Assembly: GCA_028343845.1 (NCBI GenBank)
Contig: JAOLZO010000012.1
Location: forward strand, 1-63,057
DNA length: 63,057 bases
Direction: 5' to 3'
Origin: Verrucomicrobiota bacterium
Lineage (GTDB): Bacteria > Verrucomicrobiota > Verrucomicrobiia > Opitutales > Seribacteraceae
The position numbers were made by a program, and so were the translations under genes. Position 1 is the first letter of the stretch. Each line of letters starts with the position of its first letter. The notes below the pieces were generated by a model. That model ran no database searches. It was not told where the DNA came from and saw nothing but the letters and a program-made list of their open reading frames with translations. Of this stretch, positions 34,565 through 42,968 are shown piece by piece.

Positions 34565-36426
34565 TAGGACAACTTAATTTCGATAACAGCCCTGTCTCCT
34601 CAGTTACTTTGCAGAAAATGACTGATATCATTGCTCACCGTGGCCCTGATGGAGAGGGACATTGGATTGAGGGAAATATTGGATTTGGGCATCGTCGTTT
34701 GTCTATCATTGATCTTTCCCCTGCCGGGCAACAACCTATGGTTTCCTCCGATCATAGGTACGTACTCACCTACAATGGAGAAATTTATAATTTCAGAGAA
34801 TTACGGATGGAACTGGAGGCAAAGGGATACCAGTTCCGGTCCCAAACGGACTCGGAGGTCGTACTATATTCCTTGGTAGAGTGGGGCAGTGATGCATTTC
34901 TGAAGTTCAATGGCATGTTTGCTTTGGCTTTTTGGGATAGGAAGCAAAAGCGCTTATTTCTTGCTCGCGACCGTTATGGGATCAAGCCGTTGTATTATTT
35001 TATTGATGGCAAAAGCTTGATTTTTGGTTCCGAGCAGAAATCGATTCTCGAACAACCTTCATTCGACAAGAAGATTAACAAGCAAGCTTTGCTCGAGTAT
35101 TTTACTTTCCAAAATATTTTCACTGACCAAACCTTGCTGCAAGGCATCAGACTTCTGCCTGCAGGGCATTTTGCCACTCTGGAATTTGGTGATGACCAAA
35201 AAAAGCTTAAGCAAACTAGATTTTGGGATTATCACTTTAGAGAACCTGAAGGATCAGTAAAAAAAGATGAATATCTCGAAGAGCTTGATCGTTTGTTCAA
35301 GCAGGCTGTGAATCGCCAGCTGGTAAGTGACGTTGAGCTTGGTAGCTATTTGAGTGGGGGCATGGATTCAGGTTCGATCACTGCTTTGGCTGCGAGTAAC
35401 TTCCCTTATTTGAAGACGTTCACCTGTGGTTTCGACCTAAGTTCGGCCTCAGGAATCGAGTTGGCTTTTGATGAAAGGAACAAGTCGGAGGCAATGTCTG
35501 CAAAATTCAAGACAGAGCACTATGAGATGGTCTTGAAGGCTGGAGATATGGAAAGGTGTCTTCCTAATCTTGCATGGCATTTGGAGGAGCCTAGAGTGGG
35601 GCAGAGTTATCCAAACTTTTATGCTTCAAAATTGGCAAGCAAGTTTGTCAAGGTCGTCCTTTCCGGTGCTGGCGGAGATGAGTTGTTTGGAGGTTATCCG
35701 TGGAGATATTATCGTGGAGCCACTGCTAAAAACTTCGAGCAATACGTCGACGAGTATTATTTGTATTGGCAGAGATTGATCCCAAATAGTGTGATTTCAA
35801 AAGTATTTGCTCCGATCTGGGATGAGGTGAAAGACGTTTGGACCAGAGACATCTTTGAGAACGTATTCTCCAATCAATCAAATTCTTTAGAGAAACCCGA
35901 GGATTTCATTAATTATTCATTGTATTTCGAGGCCAAGACATTTTTGCACGGACTCTTTGTAGTCGAGGACAAGCTTAGCATGGCCCACTCCCTTGAAACC
36001 AGGGTGCCCTTTATGGACAATGACTTGGTCGACTTTGCCATGCAATGCCCCGTCGAACTCAAACTTAACAATTTGGGGGAGGTGATCAGGCTAAATGAAA
36101 ATGAAGTCGGAAGAAAAGGGACTCAGTATTTCCAAAAAACAAACGACGGAAAGCAAATCCTCAGAGATATGATGTCGAGGTACATCCCGACGGATATTGT
36201 CGAGGCGCAGAAACAGGGATTTTCTTCGCCGGATGCCAGTTGGTTCAAGGGGGAAAGCATAGACTTCGTCCGCAGCAAATTGTTGGAAGAGAAAGCTCCG
36301 ATCTATGATTATTTGGACATTGGAGAAACAAAGGCGCTTGTGAACGAGCATTTGACGGGTCAACAAAACAGGAGATTGCTTATTTGGTCGCTGATTAGTT
36401 TCAATGAGTTCCTGGAAGCATTCTGA
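34552..36426 (+). CDS. asnB: Asparagine synthetase-like amidotransferase (AsnB family)
   Basis: A 624-residue protein. N-terminal class II glutaminase with C2 in MCGIVGQ, RGPDGEGHW, HRRLSIIDLS, YNGEIYNF and DSEVVL; the C-terminal synthetase domain has PP-loop SGGMDSG at 268-274 and GAGGDELFGGYPWRY. In glycan loci such enzymes often amidate the carboxyl of a uronic acid (uronamide) instead of making free asparagine. The neighbours (aminotransferase, FemAB-like protein) support a glycan role. Confidence 0.85.
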   Translation: MCGIVGQLNFDNSPVSSVTLQKMTDIIAHRGPDGEGHWIEGNIGFGHRRLSIIDLSPAGQQPMVSSDHRYVLTYNGEIYNFRELRMELEAKGYQFRSQTDSEVVLYSLVEWGSDAFLKFNGMFALAFWDRKQKRLFLARDRYGIKPLYYFIDGKSLIFGSEQKSILEQPSFDKKINKQALLEYFTFQNIFTDQTLLQGIRLLPAGHFATLEFGDDQKKLKQTRFWDYHFREPEGSVKKDEYLEELDRLFKQAVNRQLVSDVELGSYLSGGMDSGSITALAASNFPYLKTFTCGFDLSSASGIELAFDERNKSEAMSAKFKTEHYEMVLKAGDMERCLPNLAWHLEEPRVGQSYPNFYASKLASKFVKVVLSGAGGDELFGGYPWRYYRGATAKNFEQYVDEYYLYWQRLIPNSVISKVFAPIWDEVKDVWTRDIFENVFSNQSNSLEKPEDFINYSLYFEAKTFLHGLFVVEDKLSMAHSLETRVPFMDNDLVDFAMQCPVELKLNNLGEVIRLNENEVGRKGTQYFQKTNDGKQILRDMMSRYIPTDIVEAQKQGFSSPDASWFKGESIDFVRSKLLEEKAPIYDYLDIGETKALVNEHLTGQQNRRLLIWSLISFNEFLEAF

Positions 36427-36450
36427 GCCAAACTTGCAAGGACAAGCAAA

Positions 36451-37500
36451 ATGCAACTGGAAGTAATTAGTGGAAGCGGCGACGATGAAATAAACGATTA
36501 TGTTTCTGCTTGCCCGAATTCATTGATCTATTCATGTCCAAGCTTCATAGAATTGATTTCAGATCACCTTGAGGCTTGTCCCGGGTGGATACTTGCCAAG
36601 AATGAAACGGGAATTTCAGGTGCCCTGCCTTTTGTTCAGAGCAAGCCTGGCGATCTTGGACCGGTGTTCAATTCGTTGCCGTATTACGGAAGCAATGGCG
36701 GAGTTCTTCAGGGTGTTCAAGATGACCAAGTGAAGCGGTTCATGATTGAGGGATTTTTCGAATATGCGCTAAGCTGGAAAGCTTGCTCCGCAACGATCAT
36801 TACCAATCCTCTCCTCATGGATCATGAGGTATATGAAAACACCATCGAGGGCTATATTCGAGATGAGCGTATTGGGCAGATAACCCATTTGCCTGAAAAC
36901 CCGGATGATGAATTGATCAAGAGTTTTGATGATCCGAGACCGAGAAACATTCGAAGAGCATTAAAAGAAGGCATTCAAGTGAGTTCTGGAAATGAAAGGG
37001 CTTCGGTCGAGTTTCTTTATGAAATTCACATTGCCAACATGGAAGCAATCGGCGGTTTGTCCAAATCTTGGGATTTTTTCGAGAAATTGCTTTCGGACAT
37101 GCCTCGAGATTTGTGGTCGGTGTATATCGGAAGTAGGGATGATCAACCCATTGCGGCTTTGCTCGTATTTTATTTTAACGGTACCGCCGAGTATTTCACC
37201 CCGGTCATCATGTCTGAGCATAGAAACACTCAGGCCTTGGCCCTGGTCATTTATGTGGCGATGAAAGACGCCGTATCCAGTAAGGGATGCAAGAATTGGA
37301 ATTGGGGAGGCACTTGGCTAAGCCAGGAAGGGGTCTATGACTTTAAGAAAAGATGGGGAACCAGCGACTACCCATATTACTACTACACCAAATTGTTCCA
37401 TGAAGGGCTCAGGTCTTCAAGCAAAGAGACTTTGCTTGAGAATTATCCGGGCTTTTACGTGCTACCATTTAGCGAACTAGAGGATGCTGGAAATGAGTGA
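36451..37500 (+). CDS. FemAB/GNAT-like acyl- or aminoacyltransferase
   Basis: A 349-residue protein resembling tandem-GNAT FemAB/Acetyltransf_6 proteins: an N-terminal YSCPSFIELI segment, the central RPRNIRRALKEG and C-terminal WNWGGTWLSQEGVYDFKKRWG, the last being a hallmark of lipid II glycyltransferase-like folds. Members add amino acids or acyl groups to sugars or peptidoglycan precursors. Beside AsnB and a PglD-like acetyltransferase it could attach an amino acid to an amino sugar. The substrate is unproven. Confidence 0.65.
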   Translation: MQLEVISGSGDDEINDYVSACPNSLIYSCPSFIELISDHLEACPGWILAKNETGISGALPFVQSKPGDLGPVFNSLPYYGSNGGVLQGVQDDQVKRFMIEGFFEYALSWKACSATIITNPLLMDHEVYENTIEGYIRDERIGQITHLPENPDDELIKSFDDPRPRNIRRALKEGIQVSSGNERASVEFLYEIHIANMEAIGGLSKSWDFFEKLLSDMPRDLWSVYIGSRDDQPIAALLVFYFNGTAEYFTPVIMSEHRNTQALALVIYVAMKDAVSSKGCKNWNWGGTWLSQEGVYDFKKRWGTSDYPYYYYTKLFHEGLRSSSKETLLENYPGFYVLPFSELEDAGNE

Positions 37501-38164
37501 AGGTCAAAAAAAACTAGTAATAGTCGGAACTGGTCCGCAGGCACAAATTGCGAGAGATTATTTTGCGGAACTTTCGAGTTACGACGTATTGGGGTTCGCT
37601 TGCCACAATGAGTTCAAGGAGAGCGATGATATTTATGGCTTGCCGCTCATTGCCATCGAGGATTTGCCCGAAAATTATTCTCCTGATGAAACGGAAGCTT
37701 TCATAGCCATAGGCTATAAGAACATGAATAAGATGAGACAGTCTGTTTATGATGAAATCAAAGGACTTGGCTATCCTTTGGCTAGCTTTATTCACCCAAG
37801 GGCGACCATAAGCGCGACTGCTGAATTTGGTGATAATGTCTTTGTTTTTGAGGAAAATACGATTCAGCCTTATGTAAAGATAGGCAACAATACGGTATTA
37901 TGGAGCGGTAATCATATTGGTCACCATTCGGTCATCGGAGATCATTGCTTTATCTCTTCCCATGTCGTTGTCTCCGGATCCTGCAAAATCGGTAATAACG
38001 TATTTGTCGGAGTTAACGCTACCTTTCACGATAGCCTTGATATTGCAGACGAATGTCTCATTGGGGCAGGGACTCTCATTACCAAAAGTACGAAGGCGAA
38101 GGAAGTTTTTCTGGCCTCCAGAACAAAAGCTTTCCCCAAGGACAGCGAAGCTTTGGGATTCTAG
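37493..38164 (+). CDS. NeuD/PglD-like sugar O/N-acyltransferase
   Basis: A 223-residue acyltransferase with an N-terminal Rossmann-like domain (VIVGTGPQAQIARDYF) and a left-handed beta-helix starting at FIHPRATISATAEFGDNV and ending in VNATFHDSLDIADECLIGAG. ATG 37493 is preferred to 37484 because GAGG just upstream then has a usable spacing of 9 nt. It probably acetylates the 4-amino group of a deoxy-amino sugar or O-acetylates a nonulosonate. It overlaps the FemAB-like stop and leaves 3 nt before the methyltransferase. Confidence 0.8.
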   Translation: MSEGQKKLVIVGTGPQAQIARDYFAELSSYDVLGFACHNEFKESDDIYGLPLIAIEDLPENYSPDETEAFIAIGYKNMNKMRQSVYDEIKGLGYPLASFIHPRATISATAEFGDNVFVFEENTIQPYVKIGNNTVLWSGNHIGHHSVIGDHCFISSHVVVSGSCKIGNNVFVGVNATFHDSLDIADECLIGAGTLITKSTKAKEVFLASRTKAFPKDSEALGF

Positions 38165-38167
38165 ACG

Positions 38168-38788
38168 ATGGACGACACCTTGGACAAAATTTCCAATCTC
38201 TATTCACATAACTTGACTGAGCATGGAGATCAGTCGAAAGCGGTGGGTTGGCCGACGGCCGATTCACAGGAATTACGTTTCGAAAAGTTGACGCAGGTAA
38301 TTCCTGAAATGGATGATTCCTTCTCTGTAAATGACTATGGTTGCGGATACGGAGCTCATTTGGAGTATCTTTTGCAAAAACAATACTCTGTTGCTGGCTA
38401 TAATGGATACGACCTGAGTGAAGAAATGCTGAGTAAGTCCAAAGAGCGCCTGAAAGACTTTGACGGTGATCTTACGCTCATTAATTCGAGTAAGATTTCC
38501 ACGGTGGCTGACTTCACTTTTGTTTCCGGAACTTTCAACGTACGATTTGATTCTAGTTACAAGAAGTGGAAACAATTCATTGAGGAGACCCTAACTATGA
38601 TCAACGAGTCTTCTAATCTTGGGTTCAGTTTTAATCTTTTGAGCAAATACGTAGATTGGGAGGAACCCCACCTGTTTTATGGAGACCCTTGCTACTGGTT
38701 TGACTATTGCAAGGTGAATTTCTCGAAACAAGTTTCATTGCTTCATGACTATCCGCTCTACGAGTGGACTGTTTTGGTTAGGAAATAA
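38168..38788 (+). CDS. Class I SAM-dependent methyltransferase
   Basis: A 206-residue protein with SAM motif NDYGCGYGAHLEYL, acidic turn GYDLSEEML, and FVSGTFNVRFD in the motif IV region. The short size suits a small-molecule or terminal-sugar methyltransferase. It heads a tight run (38168-41353) with a propeller protein, a deacetylase and a formyltransferase, a gene set reminiscent of O-chain terminal-residue modification modules. Confidence 0.75.
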   Translation: MDDTLDKISNLYSHNLTEHGDQSKAVGWPTADSQELRFEKLTQVIPEMDDSFSVNDYGCGYGAHLEYLLQKQYSVAGYNGYDLSEEMLSKSKERLKDFDGDLTLINSSKISTVADFTFVSGTFNVRFDSSYKKWKQFIEETLTMINESSNLGFSFNLLSKYVDWEEPHLFYGDPCYWFDYCKVNFSKQVSLLHDYPLYEWTVLVRK

Positions 38789-38793
38789 ACTAT

Positions 38794-39705
38794 ATGTCAT
38801 GGAAGAAAATGGGTTTGGTCTACGTTCCTGACGGAACGGATCGTTTGGGTCGTACTCATGCCTCCCTTCCAGTTCCTATCCAAATAGATGAGTGCGTATA
38901 CAGAGTTTTTTTTGCAAGTAGGGACGATCGAAATTATTCACATATATGGTCGATAGACGTAGAGCTTTCTTGCGAAAAAGCAAAAGTGTTGAGTCGCTCG
39001 ACTTCTCCCCTGCTCAAACCCGGGCCAATAGGACATTTTGATGACTGCGGAGTCTACCCTGCTTCGATTGCCAAAGTTGACGATACTCTTTTCCTTTATT
39101 ACATAGGATGGGTGACTGGAGCTACTTCTCCGGTATTCTATACAAATGTAGGGCTTGCCGTTAGCGAAGATAACGGAGAGACCTTCGATCGATACTCTTC
39201 TGCCCCGATTATCGGACGAGACGAAATCGATCCTTGGATGGTTACTAGTTCTTTCGTTCTTGCTGAAGAGACCTCCTATAAAATGTGGTATGTCGGAGGT
39301 AGTCATTGGGACAATGAGGTTTCGCCATGGCAATCTTACTATCAAATAAAGTATGCGGAATCCACTGATGGTATCCGCTGGAACAAAACAGGTCATGTTT
39401 GTATCCCGCTAACCAAAGGCGAACACCATGTCTCAAGAACTTGCGTGATTCCTAGGAAGGGTGGATACGAGGCGTGGTACGGCGTGAACGCTGGTGAAGG
39501 CTATAGAGTCGGATACGCAAAATCAGATGATGGATTGGATTGGTTTAGGCGTGATGAAGAAGCAGGCATTTTTCTTTCGGATTCAGGATGGGATTCCGAG
39601 ACCCAGTCGTATCCCTATGTGATAGATAGTGATTTGGGACGCTTCATGTTTTACAATGGGAATGGTTTTGGGCGTTCAGGGTTAGGCCTAGCTATCTGGG
39701 AATGA
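38794..39705 (+). CDS. GH43/GH117-like five-bladed beta-propeller protein
   Basis: A 303-residue protein made of repeated blades such as MWYVGGSHW, KYAESTDGIRWNKTG, YAKSDDGLDWFRRDEE and MFYNGNGFGRSGLG. The x-S-x-D-G-x-x-W repeats are typical of GH43/GH32/GH117-type propellers. HFDDCGVYPAS and RDEIDPWMV contain acidic residues that could be catalytic. There is no signal peptide, so it works in the cytoplasm, which is unusual for a glycosidase and suggests sugar-precursor processing or a non-catalytic role. It is coupled (4-nt overlap) to the deacetylase. Confidence 0.65.
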   Translation: MSWKKMGLVYVPDGTDRLGRTHASLPVPIQIDECVYRVFFASRDDRNYSHIWSIDVELSCEKAKVLSRSTSPLLKPGPIGHFDDCGVYPASIAKVDDTLFLYYIGWVTGATSPVFYTNVGLAVSEDNGETFDRYSSAPIIGRDEIDPWMVTSSFVLAEETSYKMWYVGGSHWDNEVSPWQSYYQIKYAESTDGIRWNKTGHVCIPLTKGEHHVSRTCVIPRKGGYEAWYGVNAGEGYRVGYAKSDDGLDWFRRDEEAGIFLSDSGWDSETQSYPYVIDSDLGRFMFYNGNGFGRSGLGLAIWE

Positions 39706-40436
39706 GAAAATTTTTTGAATTTGGAAAAATATCAGAAATTGATGTTTCTGCACAACGAACATGGTCTGGAGACAGGCTGTTTTTGACATTCGACATTGAC
39801 TGGGCGAACGACGAAGTGATTGCAGATACCCATCGTTTGCTTAGCGAATCTCATGTCTCAGCCACTTTTTTTGCAACTCATGAAAGCCCAGGAATAAAAG
39901 CTCTTTGTGAGGATGAAAATTTAGAAGTCGGGTTGCATCCAAACTTCAATAACATCCTTGATGGTTCAACGCTGAATGGAAATTCCGATAAAATTATTTC
40001 GGACTTGAAGTTAATCATTCCAGATGCAAAAAGCGTTCGTTCACACTCAACAACATTCAGTTCTGTCCTTTGTTCATCTTTTGCAAAACAAGGTCTAACA
40101 CACGATGTGAATTATTTTATACCTGACTTTTCAGAAGTGGACTTGAAGCCTTGGTTGAACTGGTTGGGTATCACTATGGTTCCTTATTTTTGGGAAGACG
40201 ACGTTGCTTGTATTGACCCCAATGTGAGCGAGGTCTCCTCATTGGTCAGGCGTCAGGGAATAAGGGTTTTCGACTTTCATCCCATACACGTTTTCCTTAA
40301 CACCGAATCATTGGATCGTTATGAACGCACTAGACCTTTGCATCAAAATCCGGAGGAACTAATCAAGCACCGATTCGAGGGGTATGGGACTCGTTCTAAG
40401 TTGATGGAGTTGTTGGAAATGGTTAGCCCCTTATGA
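39702..40436 (+). CDS. Polysaccharide deacetylase-like protein (WbmS-like)
   Basis: A 244-residue protein. LFLTFDIDWANDEV supplies the metal-site Asp region of NodB-type deacetylases; VGLHPNF and KSVRSHSTTFS fit the later motifs, and FDFHPIHVF the C-terminal His. The short divergent form recalls the WbmS family of Bordetella O-antigen loci (from memory). It probably removes an N-acetyl group so that the coupled formyltransferase downstream (ATGA overlap at 40433) can formylate the amine. Confidence 0.7.
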   Translation: MRKFFEFGKISEIDVSAQRTWSGDRLFLTFDIDWANDEVIADTHRLLSESHVSATFFATHESPGIKALCEDENLEVGLHPNFNNILDGSTLNGNSDKIISDLKLIIPDAKSVRSHSTTFSSVLCSSFAKQGLTHDVNYFIPDFSEVDLKPWLNWLGITMVPYFWEDDVACIDPNVSEVSSLVRRQGIRVFDFHPIHVFLNTESLDRYERTRPLHQNPEELIKHRFEGYGTRSKLMELLEMVSPL

Positions 40437-41353
40437 AGATAGCTATTATCGGAAGAGCGGAGGTCTTATATGATACAGCTGTTAGGTTGCGTGATTCCGG
40501 GCATCAAATTGTATGTGTTTTGACCGCGAAGGAAGCTCCTGAATACAAAAGAACCTCCGAAGACTTCCGTGCTTTGGCTGAATCATTGGAAATACCTTTT
40601 GCTCAAGGGCCAAAAATTGCTAACTTTCGGGACTTTCTTATAGATGCCAAAGCCGACATCGGCATAAGCATCAATTACACTGGGGTAGTTCCTCAGGATG
40701 TAATTGAAATTTTTCCTATGGGAATACTAAATGCCCATGGTGGTGACTTGCCGAGATATCGGGGGAATGCCTGCCAAGCATGGGCGATTGTCAATGGGGA
40801 AAAACGCATTGGTTTGTGTATCCATAAGATGATCGGAGGAGAGCTTGATAGTGGCGACATTATCGCACGCGATTACATTGAAATAGATAGTAAAACCAAA
40901 ATAACCCGAGTTTGGGATTGGATGGTCCAAAATACCCCGGTTCTTATGGATCAAGCTGTAAGTCGTCTGGAAGAGGACTCCAGTTATGTTTTGGAAGTCC
41001 AGTCGAAAGATCCAAAGGCTGCCTTGAGGTGTTATCCTCGAAGTCCTGAAGATGGTCGCATCTGCTGGAGTAAGTCAGCGACTGACCTATTACGACTAAT
41101 TAATGCATCCAACAGACCCTATGCAGGTGCATTTTGCCAATATGAAGAAGAAAAAATTGTCATCTGGGATGCTGAAGTGGTAGAGGATCAGGAGCGTTTC
41201 TGTGCTGTCCCCGGTCAAGTGACGAAAGTTGGTGACGGGTTTTTCGAGATTGCCTGCGGATCTGGTAAACTTCGGGTTTTGTCTGTCGAATATGAAAAAC
41301 AAATCATTAAACCGAATAGTTTGATCCGGTCGATTCGTAGTCGATTGAGTTAG
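40433..41353 (+). CDS. Sugar N-formyltransferase (Fmt-like, two domains)
   Basis: A 306-residue protein with both a formyl_trans_N domain (ISINYTGVVP, LNAHGGDLPRYRGNACQAW with the intact N-x-H pair, and GGELDSGDI with the Asp) and a C-terminal Fmt_C-like domain starting near RCYPRSPEDGRICW. The two-domain layout equals methionyl-tRNA formyltransferase in length, but the context indicates a sugar amine as acceptor. It follows a deacetylase that could expose the amine. Third formyltransferase-fold protein of the window. Confidence 0.8.
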   Translation: MKIAIIGRAEVLYDTAVRLRDSGHQIVCVLTAKEAPEYKRTSEDFRALAESLEIPFAQGPKIANFRDFLIDAKADIGISINYTGVVPQDVIEIFPMGILNAHGGDLPRYRGNACQAWAIVNGEKRIGLCIHKMIGGELDSGDIIARDYIEIDSKTKITRVWDWMVQNTPVLMDQAVSRLEEDSSYVLEVQSKDPKAALRCYPRSPEDGRICWSKSATDLLRLINASNRPYAGAFCQYEEEKIVIWDAEVVEDQERFCAVPGQVTKVGDGFFEIACGSGKLRVLSVEYEKQIIKPNSLIRSIRSRLS

Positions 41354-41499
41354 CCATGACATTGCGCCTAAGTGCTCAAGGTTTCATAGCTAGAGTGCCG
41401 AGCTTTGAAAAATTGTAACATTCCTTATTCATCAAATATTTTAGATTAAAGTATTTCAAATGGGGGCTCATTCTCCTGACTGAGGCTATCTTAACTCCC

Positions 41500-42735
41500 T
41501 TGTTGTTTCTAGCGCTGATGCTAACCGCCGTTGTAACCAGATTTACTGGTCGCAAAGACAAAAGGTTGGTTTGGGGTGAAGCTCCAATCATAAATAACGT
41601 ATATTGGGCTAGGGCAATGGAGGAAGCAGGCTTCTTTTCCGAGACGTTTACAGATCAATACTGCTGGTCTATAAACAAAAGAGAGCAGTATGATTTGGTT
41701 ATTCAGGAAATGTTCTGGAAAATCCCCTTGAGGCTTAAGTACTACATTGGGTTCTTATATTCGCTCTTTCGCTACGACATATTTTTTCTGTCTTTCAACG
41801 GATTCTTTTTATGGAAAACGTTGCTACACCGCTTGGAGCCTATTTTGCTTAAGATTGCCAATAAGAAAATAGTCTTGTTGCCTTTTGGTGGCGATGCATA
41901 CGTTTACAGACGTTTGAGAGCTCCCAATCTGATACATGTACTTAATCAATCCTTGCCTGGTGCGGCAAGAAGGCAGGTAGAGATTGCCAAGAGAGTTGAT
42001 CGGTGGTGCAGGCATGCGGACTTTGTGATTCCTGCCGGCATGGGACCAGATGGTCTAGGCCGATGGGATGTTCTGATACCTAATTCGCTATGCGTTGACG
42101 TTGATAGTTGGAAAACAACAAAAGAGAACAATATGGCAGATGGGCGAGATGATCTGATCAAAGTAACCCACTCACCTAATTTTCGAGGCTTTAAGGGTAC
42201 CGAATTTGTAATCGAAGCAGTTGAGGCATTGAAGGAAGAGGGATTGAACGTTGAGTTGATTCTTCTTGAGAAAATGCAAAATGAGGAGGTTAAGAAAGTT
42301 CTCCGTGAAAGTTCAGACATCCATGTTGAGCAACTTGTTTTTACTGGTTTCGGACTAAATGCGATCGAGGCAATGGCAACTGGACTGCCCGTTGTCTCGA
42401 ACCTTGAGGAGGAAAGCATCACAAGGCCGTTTAGAAGGTGGTCCTACCTGAACGAATGTCCATTGGTTTCTTCTACTCCTGAAAGGCTGGTCGAGGATTT
42501 GAGGAAACTGGTCACAAGGCCCGAACTCAGGAAAGAACTGGGTAGATGTGGTCGTTTATACACGAAGAAGTATCATAGTTATCAAGCATCCCAATTTCTC
42601 TTTACGCAAGTGCTTGAATACCTAGATGGTAAAAGGGAGTCCCTTATGAACATGTATAATCCTTTGGAGAGTGAGTATTTGAGTGACGAACCCAAGCTTT
42701 CGACCCCTCTTTTTGAAAATAAAATCATCGACTAG
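41500..42735 (+). CDS. GT-B glycosyltransferase with probable N-terminal membrane helix
   Basis: A 411-residue protein from TTG 41500. LVWGEAPIINNVYWARAMEEAGF opens the catalytic part; LLPFGGDAYVY, THSPNFRGFKGTEFVIEAVE, and GFGLNAIEAMATGLPVVSN carry the donor-site Gly and Glu motifs. The frame is open upstream to 41419, and the peptide there (FKWGLILLTEAILTPLLF) continues the N-terminal hydrophobic helix, yet contains no ATG, GTG or TTG. The true start may be a rare codon (for example CTG 41476), or an upstream base is wrong. It likely adds a repeat-unit sugar at the membrane. Confidence 0.7.
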   Translation: MLFLALMLTAVVTRFTGRKDKRLVWGEAPIINNVYWARAMEEAGFFSETFTDQYCWSINKREQYDLVIQEMFWKIPLRLKYYIGFLYSLFRYDIFFLSFNGFFLWKTLLHRLEPILLKIANKKIVLLPFGGDAYVYRRLRAPNLIHVLNQSLPGAARRQVEIAKRVDRWCRHADFVIPAGMGPDGLGRWDVLIPNSLCVDVDSWKTTKENNMADGRDDLIKVTHSPNFRGFKGTEFVIEAVEALKEEGLNVELILLEKMQNEEVKKVLRESSDIHVEQLVFTGFGLNAIEAMATGLPVVSNLEEESITRPFRRWSYLNECPLVSSTPERLVEDLRKLVTRPELRKELGRCGRLYTKKYHSYQASQFLFTQVLEYLDGKRESLMNMYNPLESEYLSDEPKLSTPLFENKIID

Positions 42736-42968
42736 TCACTCAAGCGTTTGGCAAAGGATTCAGACGTTTGCGGGGGCTGATTCATTCGGTAAATGAGTCG
42801 CCCTCCTTACCTTTCGGTTGCTACCCTTTGCCTTTTCACTGCAGATATGTTGATTTAAGTTTATGGGAGAAAAAAATCGTTGATGAACTTATACCACCCG
42901 TTGATAGGGGAATATCCCAATCGAAGTCCCAAGATTCAACACTCGTTGGTTGATAATCAAATTGTTGA

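Noticed and set aside
42768-42953. Small gene of 61 codons before wzx
   Set aside because: No family features, no ribosome site, and composition like a chance open frame in a gap.
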